Below, one piece after another: positions 53,867 to 61,861 of a DNA stretch of 64,000 nt (positions are counted from its first letter, which is position 1; each line of letters begins with the position of its first letter). Source of the stretch: Mycobacterium gastri. GTDB lineage: Bacteria; Actinomycetota; Actinomycetes; Mycobacteriales; Mycobacteriaceae. The translations under genes and the position numbers were made by a program. Location: contig NZ_LQOX01000128.1 in assembly GCF_002102175.1 (NCBI RefSeq), positions 51,620 to 115,619 on the forward strand, written 5' to 3'. Under the pieces are notes generated by a model, which was not told the DNA's origin, searched no databases, and worked only from the letters and a program-made list of their open reading frames with translations.

Positions 53867-55306
53867 ATGCCCCGGTTCGTGGATCGGGTGGTCGTTCACG
53901 TGCGGGCGGGCTCGGGTGGCAACGGCTGTGCCTCGGTTCATCGGGAGAAATTCAAGCCGTTGGGCGGTCCCGACGGCGGCAACGGCGGTCGCGGCGGCAG
54001 CATCGTGTTTGTGGTAGATCCGCAGGTGCACACCCTGCTGGACTTCCATTTCCATCCACACATCAGCGCGCCGTCGGGCAAACCGGGGATGGGCAGCAAC
54101 CGCGACGGTGCCGCGGGCGCCGATCTGGAGGTCAAGGTGCCCGACGGCACGGTCGTGCTGGACGAAACCGGGCGGCTGCTGGCGGATCTGGTCGGCGACG
54201 GCACCCGCTTTGCGGCCGCCGCCGGTGGCCGCGGCGGATTGGGCAACGCCGCGCTGGCCTCGCGTGCCCGCAAAGCCCCGGGGTTCGCCCTGCTCGGCGA
54301 ACCCGGGCAGTCCCGCGAGCTCACCCTGGAACTCAAGACCGTCGCCGACGTCGGGCTGATCGGCTTCCCGTCGGCCGGAAAGTCGTCGCTGGTGTCGGTC
54401 ATTTCGGCGGCCAAACCCAAGATCGCCGACTACCCGTTTACCACCCTGGTGCCCAATCTCGGCGTGGTCGCGGCGGGCGAACACGCCTACACCGTCGCCG
54501 ACGTGCCCGGCTTGATCCCGGGCGCCGCCCAGGGCCGCGGCCTGGGCCTGGACTTCCTGCGGCACATCGAGCGCTGCGCGGTGCTGGTGCATGTCGTGGA
54601 CTGCGCGACCAACGAGCCGGGCCGCGACCCGATCTCTGACATCGACGCGCTGGAAGCCGAACTCGCGGCCTACACACCCACGCTGAGAGGCGACGCGGTG
54701 CTCGACGATCTCACCGAGCGGCCCAGGGCGGTGGTGCTCAACAAGATCGACGTTCCCGAGGGCCGGGAGCTGGCCGAGTTCGTTCGCGACGAGATCGCCC
54801 AACGTGGCTGGCCGGTGTTCCTGGTGTCCACAGTCACCCGGGAGAACCTGCAGCCGTTGATCTTCGGGCTGTGGCAAATGGTTGCGCAATACCACGCCGC
54901 ACGGCCACAAGTGGTGCCGCGACGGCCGGTCATTCGCCCGGTGCCCATCGACGACCGTGGTTTCGACGTGCAGCCCGACGGCCGCGGCGGCTTCGTGGTG
55001 ACCGGTGCCCGGCCCGAGCGCTGGATCGGCCAGACCGACTTCGACAACGACGAGGCGGTCGGCTATCTCGCGGACCGTCTGGCGCGCCTGGGTGTCGAGG
55101 ACGAGCTGCTGCGGCTGGGCGCCCAGCCCGGGTGCGCGGTGACGATCGGTGACATGACGTTCGACTGGGAGCCGCAAACTCCCGCGGGCGGTCACGTCGC
55201 GATGTCGGGCCGGGGCACCGATGCGCGCCTGGAGCGCAGCGAGCGGGTCGGCGCCGCCGAACGCAAGGCGGCCCGCCGGCAGCGACGCGAACGCGGTGAG
55301 AAATGA
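53867..55306 (+). CDS. obg: Obg family GTPase
   Basis: Essential GTPase that binds the 50S subunit and links ribosome assembly to growth. Residues 1-158 are the glycine-rich Obg domain (RVVVHVRAGSGGNGCAS); the G domain follows with P-loop GFPSAGKSSLVS (about residue 167), G3 DVPGLIPGA and G4 NKID. The C-terminal OCT domain reads about 340-420. Length 479 equals M. tuberculosis Obg (Rv2440c). GGAGGG stands upstream of ATG 53867. Its stop overlaps proB (ATGA). Confidence 0.96.
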   Translation: MPRFVDRVVVHVRAGSGGNGCASVHREKFKPLGGPDGGNGGRGGSIVFVVDPQVHTLLDFHFHPHISAPSGKPGMGSNRDGAAGADLEVKVPDGTVVLDETGRLLADLVGDGTRFAAAAGGRGGLGNAALASRARKAPGFALLGEPGQSRELTLELKTVADVGLIGFPSAGKSSLVSVISAAKPKIADYPFTTLVPNLGVVAAGEHAYTVADVPGLIPGAAQGRGLGLDFLRHIERCAVLVHVVDCATNEPGRDPISDIDALEAELAAYTPTLRGDAVLDDLTERPRAVVLNKIDVPEGRELAEFVRDEIAQRGWPVFLVSTVTRENLQPLIFGLWQMVAQYHAARPQVVPRRPVIRPVPIDDRGFDVQPDGRGGFVVTGARPERWIGQTDFDNDEAVGYLADRLARLGVEDELLRLGAQPGCAVTIGDMTFDWEPQTPAGGHVAMSGRGTDARLERSERVGAAERKAARRQRRERGEK

Positions 55307-56460
55307 AGGCCGGCGCGCACCGGGAAGTCATCCGGGCCGCTCGCAGCCTCGTCGTCAAGGTCGGGACGACGGCGCTCACCACGCCGTCGGGGATGTTCGA
55401 TGCGAGCCGGCTGGCCGAGCTCGCCGACGCGATCGAGGCGCGGATGAAGGCGGGCACCGACGTCGTCATCGTGTCATCGGGCGCGATCGCCGCCGGCCTC
55501 GAGCCGCTCGGATTATCGCGTCGGCCAAGAGATCTGGCGACCAAACAGGCCGCCGCCAGCGTCGGGCAGGTAGCGCTGGTGAACTCGTGGAGCACCGCGT
55601 TCGCCCGGTACGGGCGCACGGTGGGGCAGGTGCTGCTGACCGCCCACGACATCTCGATGCGGGTCCAGCACACCAACGCTCAGCGCACCCTGGACCGGCT
55701 GCGGGCGCTGCATGCGGTGGCGATCGTCAACGAGAACGACACGGTGGCTACCAACGAAATCCGGTTTGGCGACAACGATCGGCTGTCGGCACTGGTGGCT
55801 CATCTGGTGGGCGCCGAGGCGCTGGTGCTGCTGTCCGACATCGACGGGCTTTACGATGCCGACCCGCGAAAACACCAGGGGGCCCGGTTTATCCCCGAAG
55901 TGTCCGGGCTCGCGGATCTCGACGGCGTTGTCGCCGGGCGAAGCAGTCACCTGGGTACCGGCGGGATGGCCTCCAAGGTGTCCTCGGCGTTGCTGGCCGC
56001 CGACGCCGGGGTGCCGGTGCTGCTGGCTCCCGCGGCAGACGCGGCGACCGCGCTCACCGACGCCTCGGTGGGCACCGTGTTTGCCGCTCGGCCCGAACGG
56101 ATGTCGGCGCGCCGGTTCTGGGTGCGATATGCCGCCGAGTCCGCGGGTTGGCTGACGCTCGACGCGGGTGCCGTTCGTGCCGTCGTGCGGCAACGCCGGT
56201 CGTTGCTGCCGGCGGGCATCACCGCGGTGTCGGGTAAGTTTTTCGCCGGTGACGTGGTCGAACTTCGTGGACCCGACGCGACCACGGTGGCCCGTGGCGT
56301 GGTCGCCTACGACGCGACGGAACTGGCCGCCATGATGGGCCGGTCCACCTCCGAGCTGCCCGGCGAGCTGCGCCGGCCCGCGGTGCACGCCGACGACCTG
56401 GTCCCGGTCAGGGCGTCGAGGTTGGCTTCAGATACAGTGCACCCCAAACGATCTCGGTAA
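55303..56460 (+). CDS. proB: glutamate 5-kinase
   Basis: First enzyme of proline synthesis, phosphorylating glutamate. The kinase domain has VVKVGTTALT and VIVSSGAIAAGLEPL at the start, IVNENDTVA, and LSDIDGLYDADPR; a PUA domain forms the C-terminal 90 residues (LDAGAVRAVVRQRRSLLPAG). Length 385. It is coupled to obg. Its last 53 bases overlap the 3' end of the convergent tetR gene. Confidence 0.95.
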   Translation: MKAGAHREVIRAARSLVVKVGTTALTTPSGMFDASRLAELADAIEARMKAGTDVVIVSSGAIAAGLEPLGLSRRPRDLATKQAAASVGQVALVNSWSTAFARYGRTVGQVLLTAHDISMRVQHTNAQRTLDRLRALHAVAIVNENDTVATNEIRFGDNDRLSALVAHLVGAEALVLLSDIDGLYDADPRKHQGARFIPEVSGLADLDGVVAGRSSHLGTGGMASKVSSALLAADAGVPVLLAPAADAATALTDASVGTVFAARPERMSARRFWVRYAAESAGWLTLDAGAVRAVVRQRRSLLPAGITAVSGKFFAGDVVELRGPDATTVARGVVAYDATELAAMMGRSTSELPGELRRPAVHADDLVPVRASRLASDTVHPKRSR

Positions 56461-57046
56461 GCGTGGTAGCCAGCTCCGCATCGTAGTCGCGCGGCCTGGC
56501 CGGAAGGTTCTGTTGGCATGCCCGCTCGACCATCCAGGTGAGCGCACTTGCAGTGCTGGCCGCCGGCAGCTCACGGCGGATCGAGCCGTCGGCCTGCCCG
56601 TTCTCAATGACGCGGGTCATTCGCTGCGAGATGCCGGTCAGCAAGTCGCGATAGGTGTGCGCCGTCTCCGGGTCGTAGGCCGCCATTTCGTTCAGGGCGA
56701 CGAGCACCGGTTGATGACGCCGATAGCTGGCGATGAGGCCGTGCATCGCGGCGCGGACGTCGTCTGGATTCTGCCGCCAGGCCATCCCCCACCAGCGTTC
56801 GGCGCCGGTGGCGAGTTCGCCGAACACCTGGCCGGCGAGGTTGCGAAGGAGGTGGCCCTTGTCCTGGAAGTAGATATAGAAGCTGGCCCGTGAGATACCG
56901 GCCTCGCTCGACAGCCGATCCACGCTGAGCTCGGTGAAGCTGGTGCCGTCGCCCATCAGCCGTTCCGTGGCGTCCAGCAGCCGGCGCTCCATCTGCTTTC
57001 GCCGCTGCTGGCGGTTCGCCTGCGGCTTCCGGGTGACCGACGGCAT
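56408..57046 (-). CDS. TetR-family regulator, divergent from a P450 gene
   Basis: Transcriptional repressor of 212 residues. The N-terminal helix-turn-helix is LSVDRLSSEAGISRASFYIY (residues about 38-57), the TetR signature; the rest is the helical ligand-binding domain. The start ATG 57046 is six bases after a TATGCT box, so it is probably leaderless. The gene is divergent from a cytochrome P450 gene, and a 17-bp palindrome between them is its likely operator. Its 3' end runs 53 bases into proB on the other strand. The ligand is unknown but probably a substrate or product of the P450. Confidence 0.9.
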   Translation of the reverse strand: MPSVTRKPQANRQQRRKQMERRLLDATERLMGDGTSFTELSVDRLSSEAGISRASFYIYFQDKGHLLRNLAGQVFGELATGAERWWGMAWRQNPDDVRAAMHGLIASYRRHQPVLVALNEMAAYDPETAHTYRDLLTGISQRMTRVIENGQADGSIRRELPAASTASALTWMVERACQQNLPARPRDYDAELATTLTEIVWGALYLKPTSTP

Positions 57047-57052
57047 TTGCAA

Positions 57053-57058
57053 AGCATA
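57053..57058 (-). promoter_or_regulatory. -10 box for leaderless tetR
   Basis: On the minus strand TATGCT lies six bases (TTGCAA) before ATG 57046. The palindromic operator is 22 bases upstream of this box, where a bound repressor could also block tetR transcription. Confidence 0.5.
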
Positions 57059-57075
57059 ACCAATGGTTCGACATA

Positions 57076-57105
57076 TTGACTAGACACTCTGTCTAGGAAT
57101 ATGGT
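57076..57105 (+). promoter_or_regulatory. P450 promoter: -35 TTGACT, -10 TATGGT
   Basis: TTGACT (57076-57081) and TATGGT (57100-57105) are 18 bases apart. Transcription would begin near 57112, leaving a short leader with GGAGGA (57131-57136) before the P450 ATG. Nearly the whole spacer is occupied by the palindromic operator. Confidence 0.65.
57080..57096. promoter_or_regulatory. palindromic TetR operator
   Basis: CTAGACA-CTC-TGTCTAG is a perfect inverted repeat with 7-base arms and a 3-base centre, located between the -35 and -10 boxes of the P450 promoter. Form, length and place fit a TetR-dimer site. Binding by the adjacent regulator is inferred. Confidence 0.75.
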
Positions 57106-57138
57106 CATGGTCGGCTGCACCTCTCCTGGAGGATCCCA

Positions 57139-58398
57139 ATGACGGTTATCTCTGCCACTTCCCGCGCCTACGACGCGATCGATCTGTCCTCGCGAGCGTT
57201 CTGGTCGGGCACCGCTGCCGTGCGGGAACGCTCGTTCGCCGTGCTGCGTACCGAACGGCCGGTGAGCTGGCATCCCCCGGTCGAAGACGCCCTGATGCCC
57301 GATCCCGACGATCCCGGTTACTGGGCGGTCACCCGGCGTGCCGACATCGTCACGGTCAGCCGCGCCAATGAGGTGTTCCTGTCCGGCAAGGGGGTGATTT
57401 TCGAGAACGTCCCCGTGGAGCTACTCGAGGCGTCGCAGTCCTTTCTGGCAATGGACCCGCCGCGACACACCAAGCTCCGCAAGCTGGTCAGCGCCGCGTT
57501 CACGCCGAGGCAGGTCCGCCGCATCGAGGACTCGATCAAGGCGAACGCCAGGAGCATCGTCGAGGAGCTGCGGACCGCCGGCAGCGGCGTCGATTTCGTT
57601 GACCATTGCGCCAAGGAACTGCCCATCCGAACGCTGTCGGACATGGTGGGGATTCCGGAATCCGAGCGTGCGCACGTGGCGCACGCTGCCGATGCGCTGG
57701 TGTCCTGGGCCGACCCTGTCTACCTCGACGGTCGCAACCCGCTGCAGGTCTTGGTCGAGAACCAGATATACCTTCATCAAGTTGCCAGCGCGCTGGCCGC
57801 CCAGCGTCGCGAACACCCCGGCGACGACTTGTTCAGCGGCCTGGTCAACGCCGAGGTGGACGGCGACCGGCTGGCCGACGCCGACGTGGCCGCGTTCTTC
57901 GTTTTGCTGTCTGTGGCCGCCAACGACACCACCCGTCAGACCACCAGCCACGCGATCAAAGCGCTCACCGACTTCCCCGACCAGAGGGCATGGCTGCGCG
58001 AGGATTTCGAGAACCGCATCGGCGCCGCGGTCGAGGAGTTCATCCGATGGGCCTCGCCGGTGATGACCTTCCGTCGCACGGCCGCAACGGATTTCGAGCT
58101 CGGTGGGCAGACCATCTTGGCGGGTGAGAAGGTTGTGATGTTCTATCCCTCCGGCAACTGGGACACCGAGGCGTTCGATCATCCGGAGCGTTTCGATCTC
58201 AGCCGCAGTCCCAACCCGCATGTCGGCTTCGGCGGTGGCGGAGTGCACTTCTGCCTTGGAGCTCATGTGGCCAGGGCGCAACTGCGCGCCATCTTCGGCG
58301 AGCTGCTCCGGCAGGTGCCCGATATTCAGGCGGGCGATCCGGCGTACGTACCGGGCAACTTCATTCATGCCATCCGCAGCATGCCCTGCACGTTCTGA
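57139..58398 (+). CDS. cytochrome P450 monooxygenase
   Basis: Soluble bacterial P450 of 419 residues. The haem-binding loop FGGGGVHFCLGAH has the axial cysteine at 372; the I-helix oxygen motif is AANDTTRQT (AGxDTT-type with Ala for Gly); the K-helix ExxR lies in EEFIRWASP. The overall style resembles the mycobacterial lipid/sterol hydroxylases of the CYP124/125/142/188 region, but I cannot fix the family. No ferredoxin gene is next to it. GGAGGA precedes the ATG. Expression is probably repressed by the divergent TetR protein. Confidence 0.92.
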   Translation: MTVISATSRAYDAIDLSSRAFWSGTAAVRERSFAVLRTERPVSWHPPVEDALMPDPDDPGYWAVTRRADIVTVSRANEVFLSGKGVIFENVPVELLEASQSFLAMDPPRHTKLRKLVSAAFTPRQVRRIEDSIKANARSIVEELRTAGSGVDFVDHCAKELPIRTLSDMVGIPESERAHVAHAADALVSWADPVYLDGRNPLQVLVENQIYLHQVASALAAQRREHPGDDLFSGLVNAEVDGDRLADADVAAFFVLLSVAANDTTRQTTSHAIKALTDFPDQRAWLREDFENRIGAAVEEFIRWASPVMTFRRTAATDFELGGQTILAGEKVVMFYPSGNWDTEAFDHPERFDLSRSPNPHVGFGGGGVHFCLGAHVARAQLRAIFGELLRQVPDIQAGDPAYVPGNFIHAIRSMPCTF

Positions 58399-58617
58399 TC
58401 GATTAGCGAGCCCTGGGCCGCGACCGCCAAAATAGGTCCACTACCTGGGAGTCTCCCTGATCTGCTCCGGGCGGCGGGCAGCAGGTCCGACGCCGACGTT
58501 TCCGGCAAATGGGATTGTTGAAAACTTCGATAGTCGGCGGCGGTTGCCCATACAGTTTTTGTCGTCGAGGTTCCTTGAGCGACCGGCTGAGGGCGCGTGT
58601 GGTGTGGGACGAGCAGG
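58399..58617. other. 219-base gap before the PPE gene
   Basis: No credible gene. The part nearest the PPE start has only a weak ribosome binding site (GAGCAGG). I see no clear promoter or terminator. Confidence 0.4.
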
Positions 58618-61491
58618 ATGAATTTTTCATTTCTGGCGCCAGAGATCCTTTCGGGGCGGATTTATGCGGGTCCGGGTCCGGCGCCGTTGTTGGCCGCCGC
58701 GCAGTCTTGGGCTGGGTTGGTCGATGAGCTGAGTTCGGCGGCTGCCGGGTTTTCGTCGGTGGTTTCAGGGTTGGCGGGCTCGTCATGGCAGGGTTCGGCG
58801 TCGGCGGCGATGGTTTCTGCGGCCAGCTCATATGCGAGTTGGCTCAACGCCGCAGCTTCCCAGGCGTCGCGTGCCGCGGCCCAGGCCAGAGCTGCGGCTT
58901 CGGTCTATGAGACGGCGCGCGCGGCGATGGTGCATCCGCTGGTGGTGGCGGCCAACCGCACGCAGTTGGTGTCGCTGGTGAGGTCGAATCTGTTGGGGTT
59001 GCACGCTTCGGCGATCGCGGCGACCGAGGGCGTATATGCGGAAATGTGGGCCCAGGATGCGGCCGCGATGGCGGCCTATCACGGCGGGGCGTCGGCGGTG
59101 GCCGCGCAGCTGTCACCGTGGCAGCAGGCGCTGCGGAGCCTGCCGGGCCGGGCAGGCCTGGGCGCCGCGGCGCCGATGGGCGCCGCAAACACGACCATCG
59201 TGGCTGGCGTGTCCGGGGCCGCAAAGGCGATAGGCCTGGCGATCGACTCCGCCTTGGGGAACAACGGCGGCGGGAGCCTGGGCATCGGCAACAACGGCGG
59301 GTTTAACTTCGGCGGCGGAAACCTTGGCACTGCGAACCTGGGCGGTGGAAACTCTGGGCGGGCCAACCTGGGCAGCGGCAACTTCGGCTTTTTCAACGTG
59401 GGCAACGGAAATTCTGGCTACATAAACTTCGGCAACGGGAACATCGGCAACCTCAACTTTGGCAGCGGAAACCACAACGGCGACGGAAACATTGGCTTCG
59501 GAGCCAACGGATCGTTCATGGCCGGCTTCGGAAGCGTCGGCTTCTCCAATTTTGGCGGCGGGGACACCGGCACTCTTAACTCGGGTTTCGGAAATTTGGG
59601 TGACTACAACTTGGGTTTCGGAAATACCGGTAACTTTAACGAGGGTTTCGGCAACACCGGTGATTTCAACCTCGGCTTTGGGAATCACGGCAACAATAAC
59701 GTCGGCTTTGGGCTCGCGGGCGACAACATGGTGGGCATTGGCGGGTTGAACTCGGGCACCGGGAACATCGGCTTCGGTAACTCGGGCAACAACAACATCG
59801 GCTTCTTTAACTCCGGCAACAGCAATGTGGGCTTCTTTAACTCGGGCGACGGTAACTTCGGCTCGTCGAATTCGGGCAACATCAACACGGGCTTCTGGAA
59901 CGCGGGCTCCGTCAACACCGGCTTCGGAAACGGGGGTAGCTACAACTTCGGTTTCGTAAACGGCGGCAGCTACAACCTCGGCTTCGCAAACGGCGGCAGC
60001 CACAACGTCGGCTTCGGAAACTCGGGTTCGTTTAACACCGGCGGCTACAACTCGGGCTCGACAAACACCGGCGGCTTCAATTCGGGCTCGGTGAACACGG
60101 GCTTCTTCGACGCGGGCAACACCAACACGGGCCTTTTCAACTCGGGCGACCTGAATACCGGCATCGGCAGCTCGGCCACGCAGACCGGCCCGAACTCGGG
60201 GTTCGGCAATGCGGGTACCGACATCTCGGGTTTCTTCAACTCAGGCACCGATACCTCCGGCTTCCAGAACACCAACACGTCGTCCGGTGTCTCGGGATTC
60301 CATAACTCGGCTGGCTCCGGCCTGGTCGGCCTCTTCAACTCGGGCAGCAACAACGTGGGCCTCGCCAATATGGGCAGCGGTAATACGGGCGTCGCCAATA
60401 CGGGCATCAATGACTCGGGCGTGGCAAACTCAGGCACCGATAGTTCGGGTGGCTTCGGCGCGGGCACCGGGCAGTCCGGTTTCTTTGGCGGGGTCATCCC
60501 GGCCGTGGTCGCCGTGGCTGCGGCTAGCCTGCCGCTGCCGGACGTGCATTTGCCCGCCGTGCCTGCGATCAGTATCCCGGCCATCAACATCGGTTTCGGG
60601 AACAGCGGTGCCGGGAACTTGGGGCTTGGAAACATCGGAACCAGCAACATTGGCGGTGGAAACGACGGCAATGGCAACTACGGCGGCGGAAATACCGGCA
60701 GCTCGAATGTGGGTGGCGGAAATTCCGGCCACGCGAACACGGGCGGCGGAAACAACGGCTACCTAAATGTTGGCGACGGCAATACCGGTATTATCAACAG
60801 TGGCAGCGGAAACAACGGCAACGGAAACTTCGGCTTCGGAAACATTGGCGACGTAAACATCGGCATCGGAAATGTCGGCCCCAACCTGGCCGGCAACGGG
60901 AACAACGGAGATGCTAATCTCGGTGGCGGAAATTTGGGCTCGTTCAACCTGGGTTACGGAAATGACGGCTCCTTCAACGTGGGCTTCGGGAACACCGGTA
61001 GCTTTAACGTCGGCTTTGGGAATCATGGCAACAACAACATCGGCTTTGGGCTCACGGGCGACAACATCGTGGGCATCGGCGAGCTGAACTCGGGCGCCGG
61101 GAACATCGGCTTGGGGAACTCGGGCAACAACAACATCGGCTTTTTTAACTCCGGCGACAACAACGTGGGCTTCTTCAACTCGGGCAACGGTAACTTCGGC
61201 TTCTCGAATGCGGGCAACATGAACATGGGCTTCTGGAACGCGGGCTCCGCCAATACAGGCGCCGGCAACGGGGGCAGCTACAACCTCGGTTACGGGAACG
61301 CCGGTTCCTACGACATTGGCGGCAGCAACGCGGGCGACCACAACGTGGGCTTCGGGAACTCCGGCTCCGACAACAACGGCAGCTTTAACTCGGGTGACAA
61401 CAACATGGGCGGCTTCAACTCGGGCGACGCCAATACCGGCTTCTTCAACTCGGAAGGCACCAACACGGGCCTGTTCAATTTGTCGGTGTGA
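58618..61491 (+). CDS. PPE family protein, MPTR subfamily
   Basis: Protein of 957 residues. The first 180 residues are a PPE domain (NFSFLAPEILSGRIYAGPGP, SSWQGSAS as the WxG turn, VYETARAAMVHP), which pairs with a PE protein and is exported by ESX-5. The rest consists of Asn-x-Gly-x-Gly-Asn pentapeptides, the major polymorphic tandem repeats. The array is interrupted near residue 620 by a hydrophobic insert IPAVVAVAAASLPLPDVHLP, after which repeats resume as a diverged second copy of the first array. Start ATG 58618 has only a weak binding site. No C-terminal enzyme domain follows; the end is TGLFNLSV. Confidence 0.93.
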   Translation: MNFSFLAPEILSGRIYAGPGPAPLLAAAQSWAGLVDELSSAAAGFSSVVSGLAGSSWQGSASAAMVSAASSYASWLNAAASQASRAAAQARAAASVYETARAAMVHPLVVAANRTQLVSLVRSNLLGLHASAIAATEGVYAEMWAQDAAAMAAYHGGASAVAAQLSPWQQALRSLPGRAGLGAAAPMGAANTTIVAGVSGAAKAIGLAIDSALGNNGGGSLGIGNNGGFNFGGGNLGTANLGGGNSGRANLGSGNFGFFNVGNGNSGYINFGNGNIGNLNFGSGNHNGDGNIGFGANGSFMAGFGSVGFSNFGGGDTGTLNSGFGNLGDYNLGFGNTGNFNEGFGNTGDFNLGFGNHGNNNVGFGLAGDNMVGIGGLNSGTGNIGFGNSGNNNIGFFNSGNSNVGFFNSGDGNFGSSNSGNINTGFWNAGSVNTGFGNGGSYNFGFVNGGSYNLGFANGGSHNVGFGNSGSFNTGGYNSGSTNTGGFNSGSVNTGFFDAGNTNTGLFNSGDLNTGIGSSATQTGPNSGFGNAGTDISGFFNSGTDTSGFQNTNTSSGVSGFHNSAGSGLVGLFNSGSNNVGLANMGSGNTGVANTGINDSGVANSGTDSSGGFGAGTGQSGFFGGVIPAVVAVAAASLPLPDVHLPAVPAISIPAINIGFGNSGAGNLGLGNIGTSNIGGGNDGNGNYGGGNTGSSNVGGGNSGHANTGGGNNGYLNVGDGNTGIINSGSGNNGNGNFGFGNIGDVNIGIGNVGPNLAGNGNNGDANLGGGNLGSFNLGYGNDGSFNVGFGNTGSFNVGFGNHGNNNIGFGLTGDNIVGIGELNSGAGNIGLGNSGNNNIGFFNSGDNNVGFFNSGNGNFGFSNAGNMNMGFWNAGSANTGAGNGGSYNLGYGNAGSYDIGGSNAGDHNVGFGNSGSDNNGSFNSGDNNMGGFNSGDANTGFFNSEGTNTGLFNLSV
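59601..61288 (+). repeat. internal duplication within the MPTR array
   Basis: The segment about 59601-59950 recurs at about 60939-61288, offset by exactly 1338 bases (446 codons) with no insertions. The best part, from CGGCTTTGGGAATCA (59673 and 61011), shares most bases, and the encoded residues follow the same order of NFG, NIG and NVG units. It shows that half of the array arose by segmental duplication. Confidence 0.75.
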
Positions 61492-61504
61492 ACACCCGGA
61501 GCTC

Positions 61505-61818
61505 CTGCTAGCTCCGAGACGAGCAACGTCAGCGTCTCCGAGCACCCGCCGTCGACCTTGACGGGGGCCAGGTCGTCGCCGCGGGTAGGTCCCCGGTTGA
61601 CGATCGCGATCGGGAGGCCCTGCGCTGCGGCGTGACGCATGAACCGGTAGCCGGAGAACACGGTGAGCGATGAGCCTGCCACCAGCAGTGCGTCAGCCTG
61701 ATCGCGTGTGGGGGCATGCTCCCGTCAGCGCCGCGATCCGGCGACGGCCCAGCACCGCGACGAGTTCAGGGGATTGGGGGGGTTTCACGCCAACCGAGCG
61801 TAGGTATTCGTTGACCAC
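61505..61818 (-). pseudogene. sirtuin (SIR2-type NAD deacetylase) pseudogene with internal deletion
   Basis: On the minus strand GTG 61818 opens VNEYLRSVGVKPP and then ELVAVLGRRRIAALTGA, the N-terminus of a sirtuin up to its NAD-binding TGAG motif. Directly after this, in another frame, follows DALLVAGSSLTVFSGYRFMR and AIVNRGPTRGDDLA, the C-terminus of the same family. The roughly 180 residues between, including the catalytic histidine and the zinc cysteines, are missing. The junction near 61712-61722 shifts the frame and the first part soon meets TGA. The C-terminal frame runs on into the PPE gene without its own stop. The product cannot be functional. Confidence 0.8.
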
Positions 61819-61861
61819 CCGTCACCCGATCTTGACACTCGGGACGCGACAATAGTGGGCA

